Made by a program: the position numbers and the translations under genes. This document shows positions 9,316 to 17,687 of a stretch of 64,000 bases of DNA, piece by piece. Below the pieces are notes generated by a model. It was not told where the DNA came from and searched no databases. It was given only the letters and a program-made list of their open reading frames with translations. The DNA lies in the NCBI RefSeq assembly GCF_003201655.1, contig NZ_QJJU01000010.1, positions 152,639 to 216,638 of the forward strand. The letters are read 5' to 3'. Position 1 is the first letter of the stretch. Every line of letters begins with the position of its first letter. This stretch comes from Mycolicibacterium moriokaense. GTDB lineage: Bacteria; Actinomycetota; Actinomycetes; Mycobacteriales; Mycobacteriaceae.

Positions 9316-10944
9316 ATGAGCACCCTGACCACCTCACACTGGATTCCTGACGGCAGCGGGCAGTCGCTGTTGGAGGGCGTAACGGTCGGCAGCCGGCTGC
9401 GCGAGATCGCAGCCGAGGTCCCCCATCGTGTCGCGCTGGTCGAGGGATTGCCGACGCCGGAGCGACGACAGTGGACGTATGCGAAGTTGCTCGCCGACGC
9501 CGAGTGCTGCGCTCGTCTCCTTTTGCGACACTTCGAACCGGGCGAACGCGTCGCAGTGTGGGCACACAACCTGCCCGAGTGGGTGCTGCTCGAGTACGGT
9601 GCCGCGCTCGCCGGCCTGACCTTGGTGACCGTCAACCCAAGCCTGCAGCCAGCCGAGGCGAGCTACATCCTCGGACAGTCGCGAGCGGCCGGGTTGTTCC
9701 TTGTGCCCGAGGTTCGCGGCAACCAGCTGCTGGAGCACGCCGAGACGATCCGAGACGATCTGCCCGAGCTGCGACACATCCTGCGTCTCGATCTGCTCGA
9801 CGAGCTGATCGCCGGCACCGGCGAAGCCAACGTGACGCTGCCTGTGGTGAGCCCCGATGACCCCGCGCAGATTCAGTACACGAGTGGCACCACCGGGTTC
9901 CCCAAGGGAGTCATGCTGCGCCACAACAGCATCGTCAACAATGCCCGACTGTGGGTCGACCGGGTCGAGATCCCCGATGGCGTGGGCATGCTACAGCCAA
10001 TGCCTCTGTTCCACACGGGTGGATGCGTGATGGGCGTGCTCGGAGCACTCGACCGGCGCGCGAAGCTGGTGCTCATGCCGATGTTCGAACCCGGTTTGTT
10101 CCTGGAGCTGGTCGAACTCGAGCGGCCCTGGTATGCGGGCGGGGTCCCGACGATGTTCATCGCCGCGATGGAGCACCCCGACATGTCGCGTCGCGATTTG
10201 TCGTCGTGGAAGTCGGCCGTGGCCGGCGGTTCCCAGGTGCCCGAGGCCCTGGTACGGCGGGTTGAGGACTCGTTGGGGGTCGACTTCACGATCATCTACG
10301 GCCAGACCGAGTGTTCTCCCGTCCTGACCAACAGCCGTCCGTCCGACAGCACGGAGGACAAGGGGTGCACCATCGGACAGCCGGTGCCGCACACCGAGAT
10401 CCGGATCGTCGACCCAGCCACGCTGGAGACGGTGCCGATCGGCACATCCGGGGAGCTCTGGGCCCGAGGGTATTTCACAATGCTCGGTTACTTCGATATG
10501 CCCGAGGCAACGGCCAAGACGCTGACCGCTGACGGGTGGGTGCGCACAGGCGACCTGGCGACGATGGACGAGCGCGGCTACTGCCGAATTGTCGGCCGGC
10601 TCAAGGACATGATCATCCGCGGCGGCGAGAACCTCTTCCCCGCCGAGATCGAAGAGGTCCTCTACCGCCATCCCGCCGTCGCCGAGGCGGCCGTCGTCGG
10701 CCTGCCCGACGAGCGCTGGGGCGAGGTCGTCGGCGCGTTCATCCGACCGCACGATCCCGCCGCGCCGCCGACGGTCGCCGAACTGCGAACGCACCTGCGT
10801 GCTTCGCTGTCACCGCAGAAGACGCCAACGAGCTGGTATGCCGTGGACGGCTACCCGCTCACCGGATCCGGAAAAGTCCAGAAGTTCGCCATTCGCGAGG
10901 CGTGGGAGAAGGGCGACCACACCGGCCACGAACTCGACGAATAG
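9316..10944 (+). CDS. AMP-dependent acyl-CoA synthetase/ligase (FadD-like)
   Basis: Class I adenylate-forming enzyme that activates a carboxylic acid as acyl-AMP and then acyl-CoA. Motifs: YTSGTTGFPKG (P-loop), IYGQTE (A5), GYFTMLGYF, WVRTGDLA with the AMP ribose-binding Asp, RLKDMIIRGGENLFPAEIE (hinge), and the C-terminal catalytic Lys in GSGKVQKF. ATG 9316 follows GGGGGA at about 8 nt; an upstream in-frame ATG at 9277 lacks such a site. The substrate (fatty or aromatic acid) cannot be told. It stands alone: 164 bp after znuB, converging on sseB with 3 bp between stops. Confidence 0.87.
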   Translation: MSTLTTSHWIPDGSGQSLLEGVTVGSRLREIAAEVPHRVALVEGLPTPERRQWTYAKLLADAECCARLLLRHFEPGERVAVWAHNLPEWVLLEYGAALAGLTLVTVNPSLQPAEASYILGQSRAAGLFLVPEVRGNQLLEHAETIRDDLPELRHILRLDLLDELIAGTGEANVTLPVVSPDDPAQIQYTSGTTGFPKGVMLRHNSIVNNARLWVDRVEIPDGVGMLQPMPLFHTGGCVMGVLGALDRRAKLVLMPMFEPGLFLELVELERPWYAGGVPTMFIAAMEHPDMSRRDLSSWKSAVAGGSQVPEALVRRVEDSLGVDFTIIYGQTECSPVLTNSRPSDSTEDKGCTIGQPVPHTEIRIVDPATLETVPIGTSGELWARGYFTMLGYFDMPEATAKTLTADGWVRTGDLATMDERGYCRIVGRLKDMIIRGGENLFPAEIEEVLYRHPAVAEAAVVGLPDERWGEVVGAFIRPHDPAAPPTVAELRTHLRASLSPQKTPTSWYAVDGYPLTGSGKVQKFAIREAWEKGDHTGHELDE

Positions 10945-10947
10945 CCG

Positions 10948-11760
10948 TCATCCCCGAGCGACGGGACGCGTTGGGTCCGAACACCATTCGGACCACGAGC
11001 CCGGATACAGCGCGGCGTCCAACCCTCCGGCGGCGAGTGCGGCAAGCACCACCGATGCGGTGACGCCCGACCCGCAGTACACACCGTCGACGTCACCGAC
11101 CCGGTCGATCAGCGTGCCTGCGGGCTGGAACCGGCCGTCGTCACTGAGCAGGCCGGTGCTCGGCATGTTCAAGGCTCCGGGGATGTGCCCGGCCACCGGA
11201 TCCACCGGCTCGACGTCACCGCGGAACCGTTCTGGTGCGCGCGCGTCCAACAGCGTCTCGGCAACGGCAGCCTGCTCGGCCGTCAGCGTCGGGCGGGCAC
11301 CGACGTACAGGTCGTCGTGCGACACCGTGACGTCGCCGGGTTTCGGTGCGACCGCGCCGGTTTCCAACGGTCCGGTCCACGCGCCCAGACCGCCGTCGAG
11401 GATGCGCACATCGGGCAGGCCCGCCGCGGTCAGCACCCACCACGCCCGAGCCGAACCCGCGCGATTCCAGTCGTCGTAGACGACAACGGGGATTCCATCT
11501 CGCACGCCCCACCGCCTGGCGGCGGCTTCGACGCTGCGCCCGGACGGCAGCGGGTGGCGTCCACGCCCCGTGACACCGTGGTCGCTGAGCTCGTCTTCGA
11601 GCGACACGTACACCGCGCCGGCAAGGTGGCCGCGCTCGTAGGCGGCCCGCCCGTCGGGTTCAGTAAGCTGCCAGCGCACGTCCAGAATCGTCGTCGGCTC
11701 ACCGGCGTCAAGGCGCCGGGACAATTCAGTTGCGGTGATCAATACGTCCTCGCGACTCAC
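10948..11760 (-). CDS. sseB: Thiosulfate/3-mercaptopyruvate sulfurtransferase
   Basis: Tandem rhodanese protein of ~270 residues transferring sulfane sulfur in the cytoplasm. The first rhodanese domain is non-catalytic. The second has the active-site loop CGSGVTAS, the form typical of 3-mercaptopyruvate sulfurtransferases. It closely resembles M. tuberculosis SseB (Rv2291), including the stretches EDELSDH and YPGSWSEW, although that gene lies elsewhere in that genome. GTG 11760 is chosen because homology begins at VSREDVLITATEL. The reading frame stays open upstream but overlaps bluB. Confidence 0.83.
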   Translation of the reverse strand: MSREDVLITATELSRRLDAGEPTTILDVRWQLTEPDGRAAYERGHLAGAVYVSLEDELSDHGVTGRGRHPLPSGRSVEAAARRWGVRDGIPVVVYDDWNRAGSARAWWVLTAAGLPDVRILDGGLGAWTGPLETGAVAPKPGDVTVSHDDLYVGARPTLTAEQAAVAETLLDARAPERFRGDVEPVDPVAGHIPGALNMPSTGLLSDDGRFQPAGTLIDRVGDVDGVYCGSGVTASVVLAALAAGGLDAALYPGSWSEWCSDPTRPVARG

Positions 11761-11778
11761 GTCAACGATGGTGCCACC

Positions 11779-11784
11779 TAAGCT
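11779..11784 (+). promoter_or_regulatory. -10 box of a leaderless bluB promoter
   Basis: TAAGCT fits TANNNT and ends 7 nt before the GTG at 11792, the usual geometry for mycobacterial leaderless transcripts. It supports 11792 over the in-frame ATG at 11768 as the bluB start. Confidence 0.45.
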
Positions 11785-11791
11785 GGCCGCC

Positions 11792-12451
11792 GTGATCGAG
11801 CACGCATTCAGCGCAATGGAGCGCCAGGCCGTGTACCGAGTAATCGCCGAGCGGCGCGACATGCGCAGATTCGTGCCGGACGGCGCGGTGCCAGAAGACG
11901 TGCTGGCGAAGCTGCTGCACGCAGCGCATTCCGCCCCAAGTGTCGGGTTGATGCAGCCGTGGCGGTTCATCCGGATCACCGACGCGGGGTTGCGCACGCA
12001 GATTCACGAGGTCGTCGACGAGGAGCGAATGCGCACCGCTGAGGCGTTGGGGCCGCGTGCAGACGAGTTCCTCGCGCTCAAGGTCGAGGGCATCCTCGAG
12101 TGCGCCGAACTGCTCGTGGTGGCGTTGTGCGATGACAGGGACACCCATGTGTTCGGCAGACGCACCCTGCCGCACATGGACCTGGCCTCGGTGTCCTGCG
12201 CGATCCAGAACCTGTGGCTGGCCGCGCGCGCGGAAGGCCTCGGCATGGGCTGGGTGTCGATCTTCGATCCCGTTCGGATCGGTGCGCTGCTGGCGATGCC
12301 TGACGGCGCGGAACCCGTTGCCATCCTGTGTCTCGGCCCGGTACCGGACTTCCCGCACCGGCCGCAGCTGGAGATCGACGAATGGACGCTCGGCCGTCCG
12401 CTGAGCGAATTCGTTTCCGAGAATGGCTGGCCCGCGCGGGCACCGGCCTAG
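11792..12451 (+). CDS. bluB: 5,6-dimethylbenzimidazole synthase BluB
   Basis: Nitroreductase-fold flavoenzyme that fragments reduced FMN to 5,6-dimethylbenzimidazole, the lower ligand of vitamin B12. Recognised from ERQAVYRVIAERRDMRRFVPDG, the AAHSAPSVGLMQPWRFI segment and EGLGMGWVSIF, all characteristic of BluB. The likely start is the GTG at 11792 (VIEHAFSAMERQAVY), giving 219 residues and matching where relatives begin; an upstream in-frame ATG at 11768 has no ribosome binding site. A lone B12-pathway gene here, but the window also holds B12-riboswitch-controlled cobalt uptake at 38-39 kb. Confidence 0.88.
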   Translation: MIEHAFSAMERQAVYRVIAERRDMRRFVPDGAVPEDVLAKLLHAAHSAPSVGLMQPWRFIRITDAGLRTQIHEVVDEERMRTAEALGPRADEFLALKVEGILECAELLVVALCDDRDTHVFGRRTLPHMDLASVSCAIQNLWLAARAEGLGMGWVSIFDPVRIGALLAMPDGAEPVAILCLGPVPDFPHRPQLEIDEWTLGRPLSEFVSENGWPARAPA

Positions 12452-12454
12452 GCT
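12449..12454 (+). promoter_or_regulatory. -10 box of a leaderless pxpA promoter
   Basis: TAGGCT overlaps the bluB stop codon and ends 7 nt before the GTG at 12462, suggesting a leaderless transcript starting at pxpA. Confidence 0.4.
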
Positions 12455-12461
12455 GGCGTTC

Positions 12462-13220
12462 GTGGGGACTGTGGATCTGAACGCGGATCTGGGCGAGGGC
12501 TTCGGGGTCTGGAAACTCGGCGACGACGACGCCATGCTCGACGTGGTGACCAGTGCCAACGTGGCCTGCGGATTTCACGCAGGCGACCCGGCACTGCTGC
12601 TGCGAACCTGTCGGGCAGCGGTGGCCCGCGGTGTGCGGATCGGTGCCCAGGTGAGCTATCGCGACCTCGCGGGGTTCGGCCGTCGCTTCATCGATGCGAC
12701 GCCAGAGGACCTGATGGCCGATGTCATTTATCAGATCGGTGCCCTGCAGGCGCTGGCACAAGCCGCCGGCTCCACGGTCAGCTACGTCAAACCCCATGGC
12801 GCGCTGTACAACACGATCGTCAGCAATCACGGCCAAGCGCGCGCGGTTGCCGAGGCCGTGCACGCCGTCGATCCTGGACTTCCTGTGCTCGGGCTGGCCG
12901 GCTCGGTGTTCTTCGCCGAGGCACAGGAGATTGGCCTGAGCACTGTGCCCGAAGCGTTTGCCGACCGCGCGTATCGCTCTGACGGACAACTGGTTTCGCG
13001 GAATCTGCCCAACGCTGTGTTGCACAATGTCGCGGAGATCGCCGATCGGGTGGCGTCGATGGTCAACACAGGCCGGGTCGCAGCGGTAGACGGGTCTACC
13101 ATCCCGGTCACCGTGGAATCCGTTTGCGTACATGGTGATTCGCCTGGCGCGGTACAGATCGCGAATGCGGTGCGCGATCGTCTGACGGCCGACGGTGTCG
13201 AGATCAAGGCATTCGTCTGA
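12462..13220 (+). CDS. pxpA: LamB/YcsF family 5-oxoprolinase subunit A
   Basis: PxpA works with PxpB and PxpC in ATP-dependent hydrolysis of 5-oxoproline to glutamate. Signature segments are VDLNADLGEGFG at the N terminus, NVACGFHAGDP, and YVKPHGALYN; ~252 residues is the usual length. GTG 12462 is preferred because it sits 7 nt after a TAGGCT -10 box and gives the expected N terminus; an in-frame ATG at 12423 overlaps bluB. pxpB and pxpC are not adjacent, which is unusual because they normally form one operon. The stop overlaps the next gene's ATG by one base. Confidence 0.85.
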   Translation: MGTVDLNADLGEGFGVWKLGDDDAMLDVVTSANVACGFHAGDPALLLRTCRAAVARGVRIGAQVSYRDLAGFGRRFIDATPEDLMADVIYQIGALQALAQAAGSTVSYVKPHGALYNTIVSNHGQARAVAEAVHAVDPGLPVLGLAGSVFFAEAQEIGLSTVPEAFADRAYRSDGQLVSRNLPNAVLHNVAEIADRVASMVNTGRVAAVDGSTIPVTVESVCVHGDSPGAVQIANAVRDRLTADGVEIKAFV

Positions 13221-14140
13221 TGCGTCTCAAGCTCGGCAGGCCGGACTTGAGCAACTACGAGCGCTATTTCGACGCCCCGGCAGCCACGCCCGACGCGCCG
13301 TTGACCGTCACATGGGCAGGCGTCACGACGCTGCTGATCGACGACGGCACGTCAGCGGTGATGACCGATGGCTTCTTCTCCAGGCCGAGCCTCGCGGAGG
13401 TCGGCCTGCGGCCGCTGTCACCCTCGGCGCCGCGCATCGACGGCTGCCTGGCCCGCCTCGGGGTGGATCGGCTTGAGGCAGTCCTCCCCGTGCACACGCA
13501 CTTCGACCACGCGATGGACTCGGCTGTGGTCGCCGAACGCACCGGCGCACGGGTGGTTGGCGGAACGTCGGCGGTACAGGTCGGCCTCGGCGCGGGCCTG
13601 CCTGCCGATCGCGTCCTGGCGGTCACCCCGGGCGAACCGATCAGCCTTGGCGCGTTCGACGTCACGCTGATCGAGGGCGACCACTGTCCGCCCGATCGCT
13701 TTCCAGGGGTTATCGCCGAACCCGTCGTGCCGCCGGTCAAGGTCTCCGCATACAAATGCGGTGAGGCGTGGTCGACGCTGGTGCACCACCGGCCGTCGGA
13801 CCGCCGGATGCTGATCGTCGGCAGCGCAGGCTTCGTCCGCGGTGCGCTCGACGGGCAGCGGGCCGATGTCGTGTATCTCGGTGTGGGGCAACTCGGGCTG
13901 CAACCCGAGCAGTACCTCATCGACTACTGGGCCGAGACCGTGCGCACCGTCGGCGCCCGCCGGGTCGTGCTCATTCACTGGGACGACTTCTTCCGCCCGC
14001 TGCACAAGCCGCTGCGTGCGCTGCCGTACGCAGGCGACGATCTCGACGTGTCGATGTGGGTGTTGTCCCGGCTGGCGGCCGACGACGGCGTGCCGCTGCA
14101 CCTCCCCACGCTGTGGCAGCACTGCGACCCGTGGAGTTGA
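13220..14140 (+). CDS. MBL-fold metallohydrolase
   Basis: Metallo-beta-lactamase-fold protein of 306 residues with the metal-binding motif HTHFDHAMDS, a later GDHCPP, and the distal His in VLIHWDDFF. It corresponds in position to M. tuberculosis Rv3577 (hypothetical). No signal peptide, so probably cytoplasmic; substrate unknown. Its ATG overlaps the pxpA stop and its end overlaps the permease gene by 10 bp, so all three may be co-translated. Confidence 0.82.
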   Translation: MRLKLGRPDLSNYERYFDAPAATPDAPLTVTWAGVTTLLIDDGTSAVMTDGFFSRPSLAEVGLRPLSPSAPRIDGCLARLGVDRLEAVLPVHTHFDHAMDSAVVAERTGARVVGGTSAVQVGLGAGLPADRVLAVTPGEPISLGAFDVTLIEGDHCPPDRFPGVIAEPVVPPVKVSAYKCGEAWSTLVHHRPSDRRMLIVGSAGFVRGALDGQRADVVYLGVGQLGLQPEQYLIDYWAETVRTVGARRVVLIHWDDFFRPLHKPLRALPYAGDDLDVSMWVLSRLAADDGVPLHLPTLWQHCDPWS

Positions 14141-15372
14141 CGCTGGCGCTGGTGGCGCTGGTTGTGGTGCTCGGCTTTGCGATGGTCCGCCCGCGCGGAT
14201 GGCCCGAGGCCGTCGCGGCGGTGCCTGCGGCAGGCTTGCTGATCGCACTCGGCGTGATCTCCTGGCACGACGCCGCAGCCGAGGTGGGCAGGCTGCTGCC
14301 GGTCGTCGGCTTCCTCGCGGCGGTGCTCGTGCTGGCAAGGCTGTGTGACGACGAGGGACTGTTTCGCGCCGCAGGCGTTGCGATGGCGCGGACGACCTCG
14401 GACGGTCAACAACGCCTGCTCGTAAAGGTTTTCGTGATCGCGGCCGCCACCACCGCGATCCTGAGCCTCGACGCGACGGTCGTGCTACTCACCCCGGTAG
14501 TGCTCGCAACTGCCCGCACTCTGGCTATCTCCGCGAAGCCGCACGCATACTCGACCGCCCACCTCGCGAACAGCGGTTCACTGCTGTTTCCGGTTTCCAA
14601 CCTGACGAACTTGCTGGCCTTCAGTGTCGCGGGTTTGTCCTTCGTCCACTTCACCGCTGTCATGACGCTGCCGTGGCTGGCCGCCGTCGGGGTCGAGTTC
14701 GTGTTGCTGCGCTGGCTTTTCGCGCGCGAATTGTCGATCCAGCCGACGCCGGACACCGCCACCGACAACGTCGAGGTGCCGGTGTTCGTTCTTGTGGTGC
14801 TGGCGTTGACGCTCGTCGGGTTCGCCGCCACGTCACTGCTGGGCCTGTCCCCTGCGTGGGCGGCGCTGGCAGGCGCCGTCGTGCTCGGCGTGCGGGCGCT
14901 GGCCCGCAGGGACACCAGCCCGCGTCGACTTGCCGCGGCGCTCGACGCGCCGTTCCTTGCGTTCGTGGTGTGCCTCGGTGTGGTCGTCGCCGCGGTCATG
15001 CGCAACGGCCTGAACGGTGCCATGCGCAGCGTGTTGCCAAGCGGTACAGGTCTGCTGGCACTGCTGGGCGTCGCGGCGGTTGCGGCGCTGCTGTCCAACA
15101 TCGTGAACAACCTGCCCGCGGTGCTGGTGCTGCTGCCGTTGGTCGCGGCATCGGGACCCGCGGCTGTGCTCGCGGTGCTCATCGGGGTCAACGTCGGGCC
15201 GAACCTGACCTACGTCGGGTCGCTGGCGAATCTGTTGTGGCGCAGTGTCGTGCGACGCGATATCCCTGCCAGTTTCGCCGAGTTCACCCGGATCGGGCTG
15301 ATCACGACGCCGATTACACTCGTCATCGCGGTGCTCGGCCTGTGGGCGGGCATCCGGATCTTTGGTGTCTAG
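14131..15372 (+). CDS. ArsB/SLC13-like anion permease
   Basis: 413-residue integral membrane protein with ~11 hydrophobic segments, the ion-transporter-superfamily arrangement of ArsB and citrate permeases. Equivalent in place to Rv3578 (arsB2). Conserved stretches include NSGSLLFPVSNLTNLL and the C-terminal NNLPAVLVLLPL...GVNVGPNLTYVGSLANLLW, both typical of ArsB. GTG 14131 lies in the end of the MBL gene. No arsenate reductase or ArsR regulator is adjacent, so arsenite as substrate is not certain. The stop overlaps the convergent metallohydrolase gene (shared CTAG). Confidence 0.82.
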   Translation: MELTLALVALVVVLGFAMVRPRGWPEAVAAVPAAGLLIALGVISWHDAAAEVGRLLPVVGFLAAVLVLARLCDDEGLFRAAGVAMARTTSDGQQRLLVKVFVIAAATTAILSLDATVVLLTPVVLATARTLAISAKPHAYSTAHLANSGSLLFPVSNLTNLLAFSVAGLSFVHFTAVMTLPWLAAVGVEFVLLRWLFARELSIQPTPDTATDNVEVPVFVLVVLALTLVGFAATSLLGLSPAWAALAGAVVLGVRALARRDTSPRRLAAALDAPFLAFVVCLGVVVAAVMRNGLNGAMRSVLPSGTGLLALLGVAAVAALLSNIVNNLPAVLVLLPLVAASGPAAVLAVLIGVNVGPNLTYVGSLANLLWRSVVRRDIPASFAEFTRIGLITTPITLVIAVLGLWAGIRIFGV

Positions 15373-16763
15373 TTCGGCTGGAGCCAGACGGGATTGGACA
15401 ATGCCACCATCGACGGAAAGCGGGCGCGGCGGCGCACCTCGACGCGGGCGAACCGCGCCTCGCCTGCCATGCAGTCCCACCGCAGCTTCGCTGCTCCGCA
15501 GTCGTCGGTCTTCGCGCGGCCGACGCAACCTACGTCGGTGATGATGGCGAGGCTGCTGTTCTCCGCACCCGCTACCTCCGCAGCAATAGTCAGGGGCGTG
15601 TCAGGGCGAACGGTAAGCGTCTCACCAGGACCCGCCGCCGCCCCGTCACCACGGAATGCATTGAGCACCAACGTCACCGCGCTCGACTCGGTCACATAGC
15701 ACCGCCCGCCACGGAGGCCATCCACAAGATCGGGTGTCGACGGGCCCTGCGCGTACACGACGGTCTGTGGCCGCCCGACCGGCTGAGCGGACACATGTGA
15801 GTCGCTGCCGCCCACCGCGGCTATCCGCCGACCCTGCCGCAGCAGCTGCTGCCAGATCCGCAGCGACAGTTCGTCATCGACGTTCCACAGCCCGTTCCAG
15901 ACTTCCATCGCGTCCACGTCGTGGTAACCGAACTCCCATGCGCAACCCGGCAGCGGCACCGAAGGATGCGCGGCCACCACCAGGCCGCCGTCGGCCCGCA
16001 CCCTCGCGGCGTAGCCGGCGAAGACGCCGTCGCGCGGTGCGTACCGCCAGTCGACCCAGCCGCCCGGTGCCAATCCGATTGCCAGCCAGTGCCCGTGGCG
16101 GGTGGTGACCTCCTCGCCTGAGATCACTTCCAAGCCATCGGATGTGGTTGTCGCCCAGGCCCGATTGGCGGAGCTGGTGTTGTGCTCGGTCGAGACGATG
16201 AAATCCAGCGCCGCCGAGGTGGCAGCAGCGGCCATCTCGGCGATCCGACGACGACCATCGGAATGGACTGTGTGCGTGTGTAAGTCGCCCCGATACCAGC
16301 CGGGGTGCGTGCCTCGGCGGGCGGCAGGTTGGATGGCCGGAGCCGGACGCAACGACGGCTGAACGCCCCGCGTCAATGCGATCTTGGCGTGCCAGTCCAT
16401 GCCAAGCGGGTTGAGCACAACCGGCCCGAGCGCCAACGCCCAGCGGCCGGGTTCGATCGGGCCTGCCAGATAACCGGGCGTCGCGTTGACCGCGGACAGC
16501 ATGAACCCTGCCCTGGCTCCACCCGACCACCCGCGGAATCCCTCGGCGTTGCCCAGTTCATGGCCCGCCGGCCCGAAGATACCCAGGTCCAGGACGTTGC
16601 GGCCGATGCCGAGCAGCGAGAAGTGGTCATGCGAAGTGCTGACGTCCATTCGCTGGACGCCTGCAGGCACGTCGAACGGCACATAGGCCCATTGATCGAT
16701 GCCGAAGCCGAATCGGCCATGGAAGTCGAGCTCGACGCGGGTGTCCGACTTCACGGCCGCCAT
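15369..16763 (-). CDS. CehA/McbA-type PHP-fold metallohydrolase
   Basis: 464-residue protein whose central part (about 155-375) is a PHP-type metal-dependent hydrolase: YRGDLHTHTVHSDG (HxH ligands), STEHNT, AAHPS and GGSDSH, in the order seen in CehA/McbA proteins. The N-terminal ~140 residues are a beta-rich domain, and the C-terminal ~80 residues look like another. No signal peptide is apparent. The start ATG has GAGGAG upstream. The carbaryl hydrolases of this family act on carbamate esters; the natural substrate here is unknown. Convergent with the ArsB-like gene, stops overlapping. Confidence 0.75.
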   Translation of the reverse strand: MAAVKSDTRVELDFHGRFGFGIDQWAYVPFDVPAGVQRMDVSTSHDHFSLLGIGRNVLDLGIFGPAGHELGNAEGFRGWSGGARAGFMLSAVNATPGYLAGPIEPGRWALALGPVVLNPLGMDWHAKIALTRGVQPSLRPAPAIQPAARRGTHPGWYRGDLHTHTVHSDGRRRIAEMAAAATSAALDFIVSTEHNTSSANRAWATTTSDGLEVISGEEVTTRHGHWLAIGLAPGGWVDWRYAPRDGVFAGYAARVRADGGLVVAAHPSVPLPGCAWEFGYHDVDAMEVWNGLWNVDDELSLRIWQQLLRQGRRIAAVGGSDSHVSAQPVGRPQTVVYAQGPSTPDLVDGLRGGRCYVTESSAVTLVLNAFRGDGAAAGPGETLTVRPDTPLTIAAEVAGAENSSLAIITDVGCVGRAKTDDCGAAKLRWDCMAGEARFARVEVRRRARFPSMVALSNPVWLQPN

Positions 16764-16917
16764 GACGTCTCCTCTTTCGGTTCAGCCCCATCGTCGACGG
16801 CGTGGTCCTAAGCGACGGTTACGCCGACGCGAACAGCGGTAGGACGGCTGACGACGATTCGCGAATCGACGGCGCTGCGGGCGAGAAAACGGTCGTAGGC
16901 TGGGCAAGATTGTTCTC

Positions 16918-17682
16918 GTGGGCATATTCACCAGATACGTGGCCCTTGGCGATTCGTTCACCGAGGGTGTCGGCGACCCACATCCCACCAGCCCGAACGG
17001 TTTGCGCGGATGGGCGGATCACGTCGCACTCGAGCTTGCGCAGAACAATCCGGAGCTTCGGTACGCCAACCTCGCGGTGCGTGGCCGCAGGATGGACGAG
17101 ATTCTTGCGGATCAAGTTCAGGCCGCGGTCATGCTCGAACCCGACCTCGTCACCGTCTACGCGGGCATGAACGACCTGCTTCTGGTGCGCAACGACATCG
17201 ACGCGATGATGGCCAGATACGCCGACGCCCTGAAGACCTTGCAGCAGACCGGCGCCCACGTGCTCGCCTTCACCGCGGGCGACCTCGGAACCGTCCCGCT
17301 TTTTCGGCGGCTGCGGGGCAGGGCCGCCGTCTACAACGAACTGCTGCGCAGCATCGCCGACGACCTCGGACTGCAACTCGTCGACTTCTGGCGATTCACC
17401 GAGTTTCGCGATCCGCGCCTGTGGGCAGGGGACCGCATCCACCTTTCGCCGCTCGGACACGAGCGGATGGCCGCGAAAGTTCTTGACACACTCACAGTTC
17501 CCCATCAGCTCACCACGCGGTCGGCCGCGCTGCTGGCGTCATCGCCGCCGGAACGTAGCTTTTGGGGCAACATGCGATGGTGGGCGGCGTTCGCGGCGCC
17601 GTGGATCGCCAAGCGGATTCGCCGGGCAACTCCTGGGGCAGGCATCGAACCGAAGTACTCAGCATTGACAAGTATCGTCTGA
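16918..17682 (+). CDS. SGNH/GDSL-family hydrolase
   Basis: 254-residue esterase-like protein. Block I ALGDSFTEG carries the nucleophilic Ser, the Gly is in NLAVRGRRM, block III is GMNDL, and block V DRIHLSPLGH holds the Asp and His. The C-terminal ~50 residues are basic and hydrophobic (NMRWWAAFAAPWIAKRIRR), possibly membrane-associated. GTG 16918 is the first start compatible with block I at residue ~10; no clear Shine-Dalgarno. Likely acts on acyl or acetyl esters. The next gene follows after 5 bp. Confidence 0.85.
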   Translation: MGIFTRYVALGDSFTEGVGDPHPTSPNGLRGWADHVALELAQNNPELRYANLAVRGRRMDEILADQVQAAVMLEPDLVTVYAGMNDLLLVRNDIDAMMARYADALKTLQQTGAHVLAFTAGDLGTVPLFRRLRGRAAVYNELLRSIADDLGLQLVDFWRFTEFRDPRLWAGDRIHLSPLGHERMAAKVLDTLTVPHQLTTRSAALLASSPPERSFWGNMRWWAAFAAPWIAKRIRRATPGAGIEPKYSALTSIV

Positions 17683-17687
17683 ACGCG

